Part shown: positions 33,001 to 45,100 of the stretch, piece by piece
How positions within the stretch are numbered: position 1 is the stretch's first letter
Layout of the letters: each line of letters opens with the position of its first letter
Assembly (NCBI RefSeq): GCF_032854445.1
Contig: NC_088302.1
Coordinates: 10,657,338 to 10,721,337 of the forward strand
DNA from: Liolophura sinensis
Taxonomy: Eukaryota; Mollusca; Polyplacophora; Chitonida; Chitonidae
Direction of reading: 5' to 3'
DNA: 64,000 bases
Program-made: the position numbers and the translations under genes
The notes under the pieces: generated by a model
Told to the model about the DNA's origin: nothing
Database searches by the model: none
The model's input: the letters and a program-made list of their open reading frames with translations, nothing else

Positions 33001-33720
33001 TTTGTACGAAAATTGCATGGTAAGTAATATGATGTAAATAGGTTTCGTAAATTAAAAAAATTATAAAAATCACAGAACAGGTTCGATCGTGCCATTCATA
33101 ACTTGCAAATTTATGCTTCTACACTGTAGATCAAAAGTTTGCACGTCTACGTCGCTTAGGCTTGGGCCAAGGAGCCTTCGGGTCCCGGAAACGCCACTTG
33201 GGCTCTTGGTATTTAGTATAAGTAATTGCTATATCACTAATTCATGCGAGCCGTGTCACTTTATCACACATGTAGCCGAAACCTGAATGGGTTAGGATTG
33301 ATACGTTAGAGTAGACCGAGCCATGGAGTAAATTACGGTCCTATAACCACACGGGTGATGGTAGCCACAGTTAAACCTAGCATTTACATGTGGACAAATT
33401 TATACTGTGTATTCACCAAGGAGCTTTATATCTGTCGTATCAAATCAAAGTTGTTTTCATCGCACTGAAAATCTCTATCACAGTTTGAAACAAGCTTCTG
33501 TGAAAAATTCGCACCGGTAGATAATTTACCCAATATACATCGTCTAAGGAACAGTTAATATAGGCCTATGAGTAACACTGACTTGGCATACGACGATGTG
33601 TTCATCGTTTATTACATAGAGTCGATTTCCACTTTCCTTGGACCTACGCCTTCTCAAGCTGCACGTTTAGTTAACTTATTCAAGTTGTCCCTTGTTTCTC
33701 GTGGTTTTTTCTCATTTGCT

Positions 33721-33860
33721 TTTTTATTTATCTGATTGGTGTTTTACGCCGTATACTCAAGATTTTTTTTTTTTGCGGGGGTGAACAGCACTATAGTGGG
33801 GGAGGGGGGGGGAGCACAGAGCCCGGGATAAACCCAGGGTGTTTATCATTTAGATGCAAG
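33721..33860 (-). repeat. SINE-like repeat, reverse orientation, degraded
   Basis: TTTATTTATCTGATTGGTGT and TTTACGCCGTATACTCAAGA, then a T run and a G run interrupting the body, then GAGCCCGGGATAAACCCAGG. Confidence 0.7.
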
Positions 33861-34829
33861 CCTACAGGTTGTTTAGCTCCTAACTTCACATAACTGCGAT
33901 GACCCAGTGTTCCGAGTTACGATCTTCATTCGTGTAACAATTAAGTTGACCCATCCATGAATGCAGCACTGATCCTCGCACTGTGTGTGACTAAGCATCT
34001 AAAATCTGTAACGAGTTTTCTTGAAGACTAGTATCCGGCCAGTTTTCGGTTATTTCTTGAATGTAATGTATTTGTAATACAATTTTCTATATGTAGGCCT
34101 ACCTTAGGCTATATCATTGTAGGTACAAGTCAGACACGCTTGGTACAAATTTAGTGCAATACATTCTATTCTATTCCATATACTCCATCCAGTCCACAAA
34201 GGTCAACAGGTATATTAATTGGCTTTTGTTTGCTTGACTTTGTGAAGTGGAATAGGGCGAGAATCATGTGTAAATATAGTTTACTTCTAATGTGTGATAT
34301 TGCATGAACAGTAAATCCTGGTCCAAATATTGTCAAGTAATACCAGGCAAGGGACATAACAATAACGGGTAGAAGAGGTTATTGCCCCTAGTATGCGGTC
34401 TTCAATGGAGAAGGGATAATTACACTCGTCTGAAAGCAAAAATGAAAATAAGGACGAAGTATAATTTTGACATAATTAAGTCATCTGTCAGTCGGTAAGC
34501 TGACTCAGCATAAGTTTTGTACAGAAGTGTTGTTATTCTGCAAGTAAAGGTAAGTAAATACCTCAAAGAACAACTAAATTGTACCGCCACGTTGACTGAT
34601 TCTGGGATGGGCTTAGTCCTACATAAAACGAGACTTCATTCTGTTATTGTTACTTTGAAGTATGATATCTATATACCTCCATGCTTTATCAGACTCTGGG
34701 CAACTTTCAGTTTCAGAAAAAAAATAATGACTCCCCTTTCTCTGTCGTAGATTTTCCCGGTTTGTGGTTTTAAGTTATCAAGATTAGCCCGAGTTAGCTA
34801 GCGGTACTTCCACTCATCTCTTTATACTG
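33861..34829. other. No gene recognised
   Basis: Stops occur in all frames, with short incidental open frames only. No clear repeat family was identified here by eye. Confidence 0.5.
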
Positions 34830-35110
34830 GACCCAATAAACATGAATGTACTGGTCCAATTCCGGGACTTAACCGGTTTGTTACGGCAGTACCGGCAGTT
34901 GGAGAGTTTAACAAGGCCAGTGCTGAACCATTTCCGGCTTGCCGCTATTTTGCCAGTGTTATGATCGCCATATCTGGCCCAGCGCTGGCCCAGTTTAGTT
35001 TTACCGATACTCAAAGCATGTACTGACCCACCCTCGGGCCATTATTGGCTGGCCATTATTGAGCCATTAAATATCGCCGTAACTTGCCCGTTGCTGACCC
35101 AATGAAGCTT
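34830..35110. repeat. TGGCCCA-type motif array, left side of the transposase/DUF4806 unit
   Basis: Scattered, both-strand variants of a short GGCCAGTACTGGCC-like word: ACTGGACCCAATA, ACTGGTCCAATTCCGG, AAGGCCAGTGCTGAACC, TCTGGCCCAGCGCTGGCCCA, GGGCCATTATTGGCTGGCCA and TTGCTGACCCA. A similar array lies at 46870-47195. Arrays of short motifs near both ends are typical of CACTA/EnSpm-type elements. Confidence 0.5.
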
Positions 35111-35221
35111 TGCCGTTATGGAGACTTTAAAAAATCCCGTCAAGTCCCACGAAGCGCAAAATTTTCTTTAGATAAGTTTGCACAGGCCTGGGTCCAAAGA
35201 AATAAAAAGAATAATATTGAG

Positions 35222-35318
35222 TTGTGTTTTGTTTTTTGTTTGTTTGTTTGTTTTGATTTTTTGTGTGTGTGTGTTTTTTTTCTGCTTTTTTTTTTGTTTG
35301 TTTGTTTTTTTTAGGGGG
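35222..35318 (+). repeat. T-rich simple repeat (TTTG)n
   Basis: Runs of TTTGTTTG and long T tracts ending in a G8 run at about 35315-35323. Low complexity; the translations in it are meaningless. Confidence 0.9.
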
Positions 35319-35514
35319 GGGGGCTATTTATTTTTTATCAGCATACAGTGGCAAATTATTACAACTGATTTAAACTTGAGATATTTCAACATAACCAAAT
35401 GTGAGTTTCTGTTTACATGGAACGTGAAAATAACTGTTTTCTGGAGCTAAAGCTGCATGTAGATATTATAAAAATATGACATATTTTGTTTTCGCACAAC
35501 TCGAAACATTGGTC

Positions 35515-35860
35515 GGGGATTTCCGTGCCTTGTTGCACCTGACCGGAGTTGAGCGAAAACCTCCGAGCGATGTTCCGATTTGAATCGCTCGTAAGCGCTC
35601 GGAAAAACGTTCGGAGTTTCCGTACCTTGACCGGAGTTAAGCGAAATCTCCGAAAGATGTAGGCTGACGAGTACTGTTGGGTTAACGAGCACAAAAGTAC
35701 GAGACCTAAAATGTACGAGACGTTCTGTTCCGGCGCGCTCACCGGCGTGATACCGGGCCAATGCCGGACCGGACGATAGCCATTCCTTAACGAACATTCT
35801 GTAACAGTGAATTCTGGGATCTGGCGCCAAGAAAGCTGTCGGCTGCTACCTAGAGCTACG
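35515..35860 (+). promoter_or_regulatory. Direct repeats and possible 5' non-coding exon of the transposase-like gene
   Basis: Two imperfect copies of TTTCCGTRCCTTG with CCGGAGTTRAGCGAAA and CTCCGA lie at about 35520 and 35617. They contain CpG-rich palindromic stretches (CGAGCG/CGCTCG). A donor-like GAGCTACGGTAAGATTG is near 35856 and an acceptor TTATTGACACAG near 36166, which could join a leader exon to the coding exon. Inference only. Confidence 0.3.
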
Positions 35861-36230
35861 GTAAGATTGTCTCGAACTTTTATCACGAAAACGTAAAAAC
35901 TACAGACTGTTACAAAAACATAATGAGTGACGGCAATTCAGTACATTTCACTTTCACTTTCCATTTTCAATTTCTAGATTATAGATACAGACAAGTAGGC
36001 CAAACGAAGGCCCTGTCTACCTATATTATCAGTTTGGCACGGACAAGGATAAATTTACATGGGGACATTGTCAATCATTGGGAAGCACTGAAATTGTAAA
36101 GGCTAAAGCAGACATGCTGCATTCTTTACTTCGTTTTTGATGCCATGCTTATTTATTGACACAGATTGCAATCAGTGAATCACTAAAATAGTGAGTACAT
36201 GTGACTTATTAAACAAAGTCAGTTGACAAT

Positions 36231-38425
36231 ATGTCGTACTGGACTAAAAGAAGGCGGATACATGAAAATGTAAATAAATATCTGTCCAATATAAGCATTG
36301 CTCAAAATAGTTCAAGGTCATGTCAGCTTAAAGGCCAGCAAAGTAGACAGACAGCTTTGGAGCATGGTTTGGTGAAAGGTCAAGAATTTGTCTGTATTAA
36401 CAATGATCAATCTAGTGGAAGTACCAGTAGTACTACTCCATCTGGCATTGGCAGTAGTAGCCGTACTACAGCCGATGTCTCTATCAATACTGCCACTTGT
36501 TCCGTTGACAATACCACTACCGACATTAATGCTAGCTCCAAACAAAATAATACATTCACAGACAAAGCAGAAACCAATGATGTATTATATGAAATAATAG
36601 ACAATGAAGGGACATTTCCTAACAGCATACCAACAATGGATGTAGACAGTGATAGATTTAATGATTGCGGTAGTACTGATTCAGAGGAAGAAAATGTTTT
36701 GTCGTCAGATTTGTTAGCTGCATGGGCAGTTGAAAATAACATCACTCACACAGCAGTTGGCAGGCTATTAGTCTTACTTAGAAACCATCATCCAAATTTA
36801 CCTAAAGACCCCAGGACTCTTTTGGATACTGGACATGTTGTGGGGATAAAGCAGATATGTGGGGGTTCTTACTATCATTTTGGACTCCAAGGTTGTGTAA
36901 TTCGAAGGATAGAATTGAACAAAAATATGGAATGTATCAAAGTCATAGATGTTCAGGTGAATACGGATGGACTTCCCATTTTCAAAAGTAGTAACACTCA
37001 GCTGTGGCCTATTTTGGGAATGATACAAAATGAAGCAAAATGCCAGCCGTTTGTCATTGGGTTGTTTGTTGGACAAGAAAAACCAAAGGATCCTTCTGAA
37101 TTTTTGAAAGATTTTATCACAGAGTATACAAAGCTAAAACTAGAGGGGATACAATACAAAGGTAGGCATTACCAGATTAACATAACATCCTTCATCTGTG
37201 ATGCACCAGCACGTGCCTTTATCAAACAAATCAAGTGTCACGCAGGTTATTCCGCATGTGAAAAATGTACGCAAAAAGGCGTGTATAATGGGAAAATGAC
37301 ATTTCCTGAAACTCATGCAACGCTGCGAACTGATGAATCATTTGAAAAGCAGGAAGATAAGAACCATCACACTGGAACAAGTCCGCTTTGCAATTTGTTC
37401 TCTATGGTGTCACAGTTTCCAATTGACTATATGCACTTAGTGTGCCTCGGTGTAATGCGTCGTATCCTTGTGTTATTGATAATTGTCCACTTACAATTCG
37501 CTTAGGGCCTCAGACAAAATTACGCATTTCAGCTGCCTTGCTTCACATGTGTAAGTTTATACCTAAGGAGTTTGCACGAAAACCCCGTTCACTGTCAGAG
37601 ATAGACCGATGGAAGGCAACAGAATTCCGCATGTTTCTTTTGTACACAGGAACTGTTGTTTTAAAGGACAGTATCGCTGATGAGTTGTACAAAAACTTCC
37701 TTCTGCTCTCAGTCGGAATTACCATACTTATAAGTCCGTCTCTCTGCTATCAGTTAGTGGGCTATGCACATAAGCTTCTAGTAAGCTTTGTCCAACACTT
37801 TGCGCACCTTTACGGTGCTGACCAGGTCGTGTACAATGTCCATAATCTGGTCCACCTTGCTCAAGAGGTGAAAATACATGGTCCTCTTGACACAATATCA
37901 GCATTTCCTTTTGAAAACCACCTGAAAACTCTGAAGCGGCTTGTGCGGAAGAAAAGCTTGCCATTACAGCAGCTTGTCGCAAGACTGAAAGAGATCTCTC
38001 AGATATCTCCCTCAGCTGCTACATTGCCCACAGCTGCTGATGGTGGACTGAAAAAGCAACATTTTCTTGGTCCAATTCCACAGGGATATAAATACCAGAA
38101 CTGTGTCCAATACACAGAAGTTGAACTGGACCGTTTCTGTGTTGTAACAGAAACCGGCAACAATTGTGTTGGGGTAGGGTCAAAGGTTTGCCTCATCAAA
38201 AATATTTTGTATTGTGGTGGAGATGTACTGGTGGTTTATCAGTCATTCAGATCATGTAGACCATTTTTCTCTTACCCTCTCAATTCAAGTGAAATCAACA
38301 TCCACATGGTCACCGACCTCTGTGACAAACTCCATGTTGCTCCCATCCAGGAAGTGGTTCGGAAATATGTGTTGTTGCCATATAAAACTGTACATGTCGC
38401 AATTCCTCTTATTCACAGCTGTTAG
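36231..38425 (+). pseudogene. Transposase-like gene (CACTA/Tnp2-related), broken by one frameshift
   Basis: Two overlapping open frames belong to one protein. The first (36231-37505) has a Ser/Thr/Asn-rich linker (residues about 45-110), an acidic stretch, then a conserved core: FICDAPARAFIKQIKCHAGY with CxxC (about residues 320-348) and FPIDYMHLVCLGVMRRIL (about 396-414). The second is in frame from about 37465 to the TAG at 38423-38425. It continues the same family with IRLGPQTKLRISAALL, FARKPRSLSEIDRWKATEFR, VVYNVHNLVHLAQE and AFPFENHLKTLKRLVRK. The spaced D, D and E residues would fit a DDE-type triad. This family is common in lophotrochozoan, cnidarian and echinoderm genomes as 'transposase domain' proteins; I relate it to Transposase_21/EnSpm with moderate confidence. 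Apart from the shift at about 37465-37485 there is no stop, so it is young, domesticated or misread. An AATAAA lies at 38741-38746. Confidence 0.75.
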
Positions 38426-38948
38426 GTACAGAAAAGGGATATACACGTGACATTATGCAGGGTTGGAGTCTTATACATGTAGAATCAGTAGCAATAGTCT
38501 TTTTTGTGTGTTTTTTAAATTTAATCCAAGAGCGATAATTTGATCAAATCTTTTTGTTGAGAAAGCCCCAAATGCCTGCCTTACCATAACTTTCTATTTC
38601 CCAGACATTGCCAATATATATGTATGTATGCATATTGATTTAATGATACTGTGGTTCAAGTTTCTAATATTTGTGAAAACATTAGAGGACCAACTAGAGG
38701 GATTGTCATTGAAAATGGAAATGTACTTCAGTTATTAGACAATAAATATCTACATACTGTACATACATGTATTTAAACCTTTCCAAGCTTGAACTAGCCT
38801 AATCATGACACTGTTTAATTATTGTTTCTAAAAGTCTAGTGAAGGACTATAAAAGAATTGAAGAACAATGTTGTATGTGACATACACCCCAAATGTAATT
38901 GTGATTTGTGTAAATGTACTGAATTTGTCAATCCTTTCTTATTTACAG
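38426..38948. other. Spacer between the transposase-like and DUF4806 genes
   Basis: AT-rich, no coding potential. Contains AATAAA at 38741-38746, a plausible poly(A) signal for the upstream gene. It ends in a good acceptor (CTTTCTTATTTACAG) that opens the first DUF4806 coding exon, so a non-coding leader exon must lie upstream. Confidence 0.6.
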
Positions 38949-39156
38949 ACATACATGTCATTGACAATGTATGCCGTTGTAGTTTTTGTGGAGACGGATG
39001 AAGTAGAGCTTGTTGCTTCCAACTGGTTATAGTCTCAGACAAAAACTTTTTGGCCACTGTATCGCAATATGTCTAACGTAACTAAAGCTGTAAAAGACAG
39101 AGTAGCAGCTGACAAAACTTGGCCAAGTTACAGCATTCGCATCCTGTCTGCTTGTG
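38949..39156 (+). CDS. DUF4806 gene, first coding exon containing TAG
   Basis: Acceptor TTATTTACAG, start ATG at 38967, donor GTGAGT after 39156. Codons 1-21 and 23-63 both fit the family; codon 22 is TAG (39030-39032, context TTA TAG TCT). The last base (G) completes an Asp codon with the next exon. Confidence 0.75.
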
Positions 39157-42100
39157 GTGAGTATCATGTAAAACGTTTCATTATTAATTTTAACTCATTA
39201 TATTACATGTCAGACATACAGTTCAGAAAATGGTGATTCTAAGGTTCTAAATAATGCTGCATATACTTCAAAGGGAAAAACTAACCATTTTAAGACGTGT
39301 AAACCACATATTAATTAGTCTCTTGTTACCTGCAGGCTGCAGAACTGTACATTCATGGGGCAGTTTTGACCTTCAAACCATCAGAAAATAGCTCCAATGT
39401 ATTCCTTTTTGATATCAAAAAATGAAAAAAACCTCTGTGATGGTGAATCATTACAATCATGTTCGCCGACAACACACTCAGATGAATGACTTGAGGCAGG
39501 TTTTCCATGCATTGTTTTACAGGTCGTGCAGAAAGTGTCATGCAAATGTAAAAATTCATCTCAGGTGCTGCACCGATAGCCTCTAACGATAGCAATTAAG
39601 CATCTTATATTGGTGCAGCAATGTTTCACTGGTATCACAAGTGTGCAACAAAGCAATGGTTTACTTCTAGTGCTCTAGTTTCCTCAATGTATGAAGTTGG
39701 TGGCCGTTGTGCAAATACATGTAAGGTAATATTGAATACTTAAATGATGTTAAAACAAAACAAAATGAACGTACAGCGGAAAGAGAATAACCAAAGCAGT
39801 GACGTGTGTGAGACATTGGGATATTTGGCTCACACAGCCGAATGAAAACGTCTCCCTGTCACTTACCTCAGACAGGGTTTTATTCTAACTGTTCATGTGA
39901 TTGCAAATATACTACCACACATGCCCCTTAGCAGCGCGGTTTGAACAGAATTAGGTAAAAATAAATACTTGTTTAAGTGTTGACAACTAAGAAATTGAGA
40001 AAACTCGGTTCGCTGTATTGTTTATACATAACAATGGACAATATGAAAATGAAATGCATAGGTGCCAGGCCTTGGGGAACAAATGCCCCCCACAGCAAAG
40101 TCCCTGAATATGCTGGGATAAACCACAATTGGTCAGTCAGGTTTAAACCACAATTGATCTATCATCTTATCGCCTAATTCAGATATTCTTGCCTGTGGGC
40201 CGTGGCGCAGGGAAGCCAGTGATCAACATGCTGGGATGCAAATTCAAACTTTTCGAGAACAATGATGCTAGTAGCGCTGTGAAAACAGAGCCGCATTTGC
40301 TGGAGAACTAGCGCATTCCATCACTGTATAATACAGGAGGGAAGTTGTCGGTGACTTGCCAAAGGTCAACTGGTGGTCAACTGGTGGTTTTTCCCTGGTT
40401 TTTTTTCCACCCAACCATAAATACTGACCTTCTGTCATATAAGGGAAATACTCATGAGTACGGTGTAATAAAAATGGACTGTAATCAGTCAGTCAGTCAA
40501 ATGTTCTGCATTTTCCATGCAGATAGCTATGAGGATGGCAGAAGAAAGCTTCGAATGGCCGAGGAAACCTCAGACATACAAACAGATGATGAAGTTGGAA
40601 TGGGGAAGGGTGCAAGAAGGTACATAGAGAGAACAGCATTAAAACAACACTATTACAACAATAAGTCTCCTGTAAAGAATAAAGAGAAACAAATCAAAAC
40701 TTAAAACACTATCGCCCACAGCCATGGAGTAGTGGCTAGCGCTCTTGGCTGCTGAAGTGCTGGTCAAGACATCCCGGGATCGATTTCCCATAGTGTCAGG
40801 GAATGTTTCTCTCATTCCAGGCCGTTTGGCTGATTGGTTATGAGGCTATCTTTTGCAAGGTGGACGACAACGCTTGTAAGTACCAAGAAAAATCAGGTAA
40901 TATTGGTATTAATGGACTGCAATTCGTTTGAGACCTCCTGCTGTCCACCTTTGATTATGTGGAGAAGTTGTCAGTGACTTGCCAATGGTCGGTGGTTTAC
41001 CCTGGTTTCTTCCAGGGGTTTCTTCCACCCGGGGATGCCCAGAAATACTGACTCGCCATCATATAACAGAAATACTGAAAGGAACAATCTTAGCCTTGCT
41101 TCACAGAGCAAATTAAGATCGCGCTGCTTCCAAACTCGCATTTTTTTTCTGACAAGAGCACTATCATAATTTGATAGTGAACAATAATGTACACATGTTA
41201 TAATGCACCGATTGCCTTACTGTACAGGCGCAAAGAGCGAACACTATACAGCGACACAGACGATGATGGTGATGATGAAGCTGTTGCCGGACCAGTTAAA
41301 CGCAAACATCTCCCCCCAGCCCCGCCAGTCCCACCTTTTCCAAGCCTCCATGTTCCTGCTGGTATACAAGTGGACAATCGACAAGGTACCGTGTCCTATC
41401 TTACACAAATTTAACATGTAAGGCTTGTTTTTGGAGTTCAAGGTCAAATGCCACATTTTTAATATTCGTTAAAACAACCATAAACAGCATCAACTGGAAT
41501 ATGTGTCATCAGGGGCAAGTATGAATAAAGCAGCGTACTGATGACGTCGCGACGTTCTGAAAAGCAGGGGCGACAAGCAAGGGAGATTTGTTTACATTCA
41601 AGTGCCACAAGGCTGTGGTCGATAGATATGAGTCGGAATTCGAGAATACACGCGTGAAGTACACAAAATAGTATCAAAAATGCCAAAAGACAATCATTGT
41701 GCAGGTAATGTGATTAGTCAACAGCATAAATACCGGTACATCACGCACTGACACATCGCACTGAAAGGACCGATGATGTAACTAAATCAACAGCCTGATC
41801 TTGAAAGTTGTGTGACAACAAATAACACTAGCTGTAGACAGATTTCATTAAATCTAAACAGCGTGTACATTAAATATAGTTATAATGCTCTTTTTTCAGC
41901 CACAGACAGAGAAATACTAAAGGCTATCAGTGCTGTCCAGGTATCTTTGGATGAAGTCCGCAAAGAGGTTTTGTCCCAAAGACAGCTGCTGAACATGATG
42001 ATCAGCAAAGAGGCATCAAGTGGCACCATAGATGTGATGGATACCTTTCCAATAAAGTCCATGGAAGAGCTGGATGGAATGGAAAACAAAATTGAAGATA

Positions 42101-45100
42101 AAGAAATTGCTAAATCACTGGTAAGTTTGTTGATGTCTGTCTGTTCATCTATCTGTAAGCAAGCTTAAGCTGACAACTCATCTTCTCGTACTTCAAGATG
42201 CTGCTTCAATTATTTCTGAAGTTTTTGCCCTATTATGATAGATATTTATGATAGTAAATTCTTGTCCGATTTTGGACAGTATGTGCCTATACCTGCAAGA
42301 GAGCTTGTCAACGCATCTGCTCCTAAACTCATCACAGGATTCTCTTGTAACGTGGTAAACAAAACGGATGCCATGCTGGGATGGTCATCTCGTCTTGGGT
42401 GTTACATGGCTGCAGATATTTCCGGAGTTGAAACTTCGTGGACATGATGGATTTCTTATTTGGATCCAGCTGCTACAGTGTTTTCCAAATGGTATTGTCG
42501 TGGTCAAAACCAATTGAGTTACCTCAATGAAACTTGGTGGGCTGATAATTTTTTTGTACTGGTATGGCAATTTTATGTCACTATTGTGCCTTATACTTTA
42601 TTCTATGTGTTTTTTCTACCTTCCTATGGCTGCCGGTAGATGTAGAGGGCGGGGGACATGGGTGGAAGGTCTTATGGTACATAATAATCTATGGAGGAGG
42701 GAGTACATAGATAAATATGGTCCACAGTGGCTGATTTGGATGGGGAGGGGGGGGGGGAAGCATGGTACATTACTATTATCAGCGGCGGGGGATTTAGGGG
42801 AGAGGCTTGGTACATAATAATGATTAACGGAAGAGGATTGGAAGGGCAATGGCAGTACATAAAGATGGTCTATTATGGAAAATGGAAAGGGGGTTGGGGG
42901 TGGCAGTATGTTAAGGTGCCGTTAAGAAAGAAAATAAGGTAAGGCAGCTTGAGTAACATCACAGAATTTGCAAGATGATATTTCAGGAACATGAGATGTT
43001 TCACCTTAAGGATTGATGAATAGAATTAGTATGGGGAGTTAGAGTGATAATTTCAATTTCAATTTATTATTCAAGCACAATTTATACTCACATATAAACA
43101 TGGCTCAGATAAGCATTAGGAGGGATGAATTCACTTAGTATTACTTGAGCCCTCGGGTCCAGGGGTTTTTTGTTAGCGCAGCTTCATGTTCAAAGAAGTA
43201 GCACTTGACTCCCACCCAACCCATCACCACCCTAGCCAACTTTTGGCAAACAACTGTATTGCTTTACAGCTTGAAAATTTTCACTTAGCATCACCTTCAG
43301 GATGTAAAAAAAACAATATAGGTAACCATCAATGCTATTTTGGCTTTACAACACAAGGTTATTATACCAGTATGTAATATTATTGTAGGTCAATCAACTC
43401 AGCCTCATCGGGGGTTCTAATCTTAAGGAGGCGACCAGACGGGTGATGTCTCAAACCATATCCCATAATGTTGCTCTGAACCTTAATTGGGCAGGGAGGA
43501 AGGGCTGGAAAGGTCAGCAGACTGAACCGAAGAGAGCATTTGGTGGTCTGCGCCTATGCGCTGCAATGAAAAGTAAGCATTTTACTGAGCATTTGTTTTT
43601 GATATTAATGTATCCTGGACAAAGTTTATGTGCCTGCATTTTGGTCCTTGGCAATTTGCTTCCCATCTATCGCATTGGTGATTGGTGGGTTAAATATTAT
43701 AGTTTTTCATTCTCTCTTTTTTTTTCATGACCTAATTGGAGTTGAAGAATGTTCATTTTGTCTGTTTTACCTCAGTCTTGTATTTTGAGGGGAAGAAAAC
43801 TAAAGAACCACAAGTATCCTAGCTAAAAGGGCTTTCGTTCCTCATTCTATAGTTGGTTGTACTTTTGGTAGCATGGTAAACTGCTAATTATGCTAATTAC
43901 TGGGAGCTGCCAACATTGAACTGAACTGTGTTCTGTCATGGAATAAGTTAAAAAAATTCTTTATGTACTATCCCCTTCAAATATTGTTGTTGCTTTTTGT
44001 TACATTTAATAGAGATGGGAGATCGTAACAGTGCTTTTAGAAATATAAGTTGAACTGTCCTGATCATAAAAAGTGCTTGAAACAATCCCTACCTACAAAG
44101 AAGAAGAGTCTAGGAGATCAAAAATGGCAGCTCCAAGTAACTACCATAATTGGCAGTTGATTGTGGTGTTGCAAGTCGTAATTTCAAAGTGCGTGCAACT
44201 ATACAAGTGGAATGAAAGGCCTTTAAGCTAGGATAATTGTGGTTCTTTAGTTTTCTTACACTTAATGAAATAAAATCCTGTCAGGTGATTCAATCGCTTA
44301 AATAATGGACTATCTTACAGAATTGACCTATTGTTTGACAGGCAAAGCGGCAGGCATGAACGCTCAAACAACTGGTCCATACTGATTGTCCATTATGTAG
44401 TTGATTAGAGGCCCTGGAGGAGACTTTTATTTCTATTTCCCATAATAAATCCTGTCAGGGTCATCAGGTCGCCTTGATGAATTGACCAGTTGTTTTTGGG
44501 CTCCAGCCTTCGGCTCAGGGGTTTAGCCAGAAATCTGAAGCAAGGTGTCCAATTTGCCCGTTTAGAGGTCATTTTTCTTGAGAAGGGTGTCCAAAATTGA
44601 AATTTTCCTATCTCACTCATGTTAAAACTGCTGAAAATAGCCCGATAAAATGGGACCAGTTTCAATTTTGCCTATCCAGTTGGAACGTTGCTTGGCTTCT
44701 CCCTTAATTCCGTTTGATAATCCATTATCTAGGCTGTTAGTTGACACAAATAACACAACAGTACCTGTAATAGTATGCAGGGCGCAAATTATAATATTAG
44801 AATTTCCACTCATCAACATTGCTATTATAGCAAGTTAACAACTCCGAGAAAAGACATACAATTCATTTTGACTCTATATTTAGGTACCTTGCTACATTTC
44901 GCAAATTATACAAAGGGTATTGCAATTCCGAATTGAACACAGAGTATTCTGCCAATTCTTTTGTTATGCCACAAAGATCTTAAAAGCATAGTAAGGGTTG
45001 ATAACAAGTTAGTCTCAAATGAAAAATGGTTCACAAAAATATTTTTATTTATTGTCTGCGATTTTTTCTTACAAAGTTATGAGGATTTGAAAATTTGACT

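Noticed and set aside
35413-35886. 157-codon open frame on the minus strand
   Set aside because: It covers the CpG-rich direct repeats upstream of the transposase-like gene, has no recognisable domain, and a second long frame overlaps it on the same strand; most likely incidental.
36407-36745. 112-codon minus-strand frame
   Set aside because: Antisense of the low-complexity Ser/Thr-rich part of the transposase-like gene.
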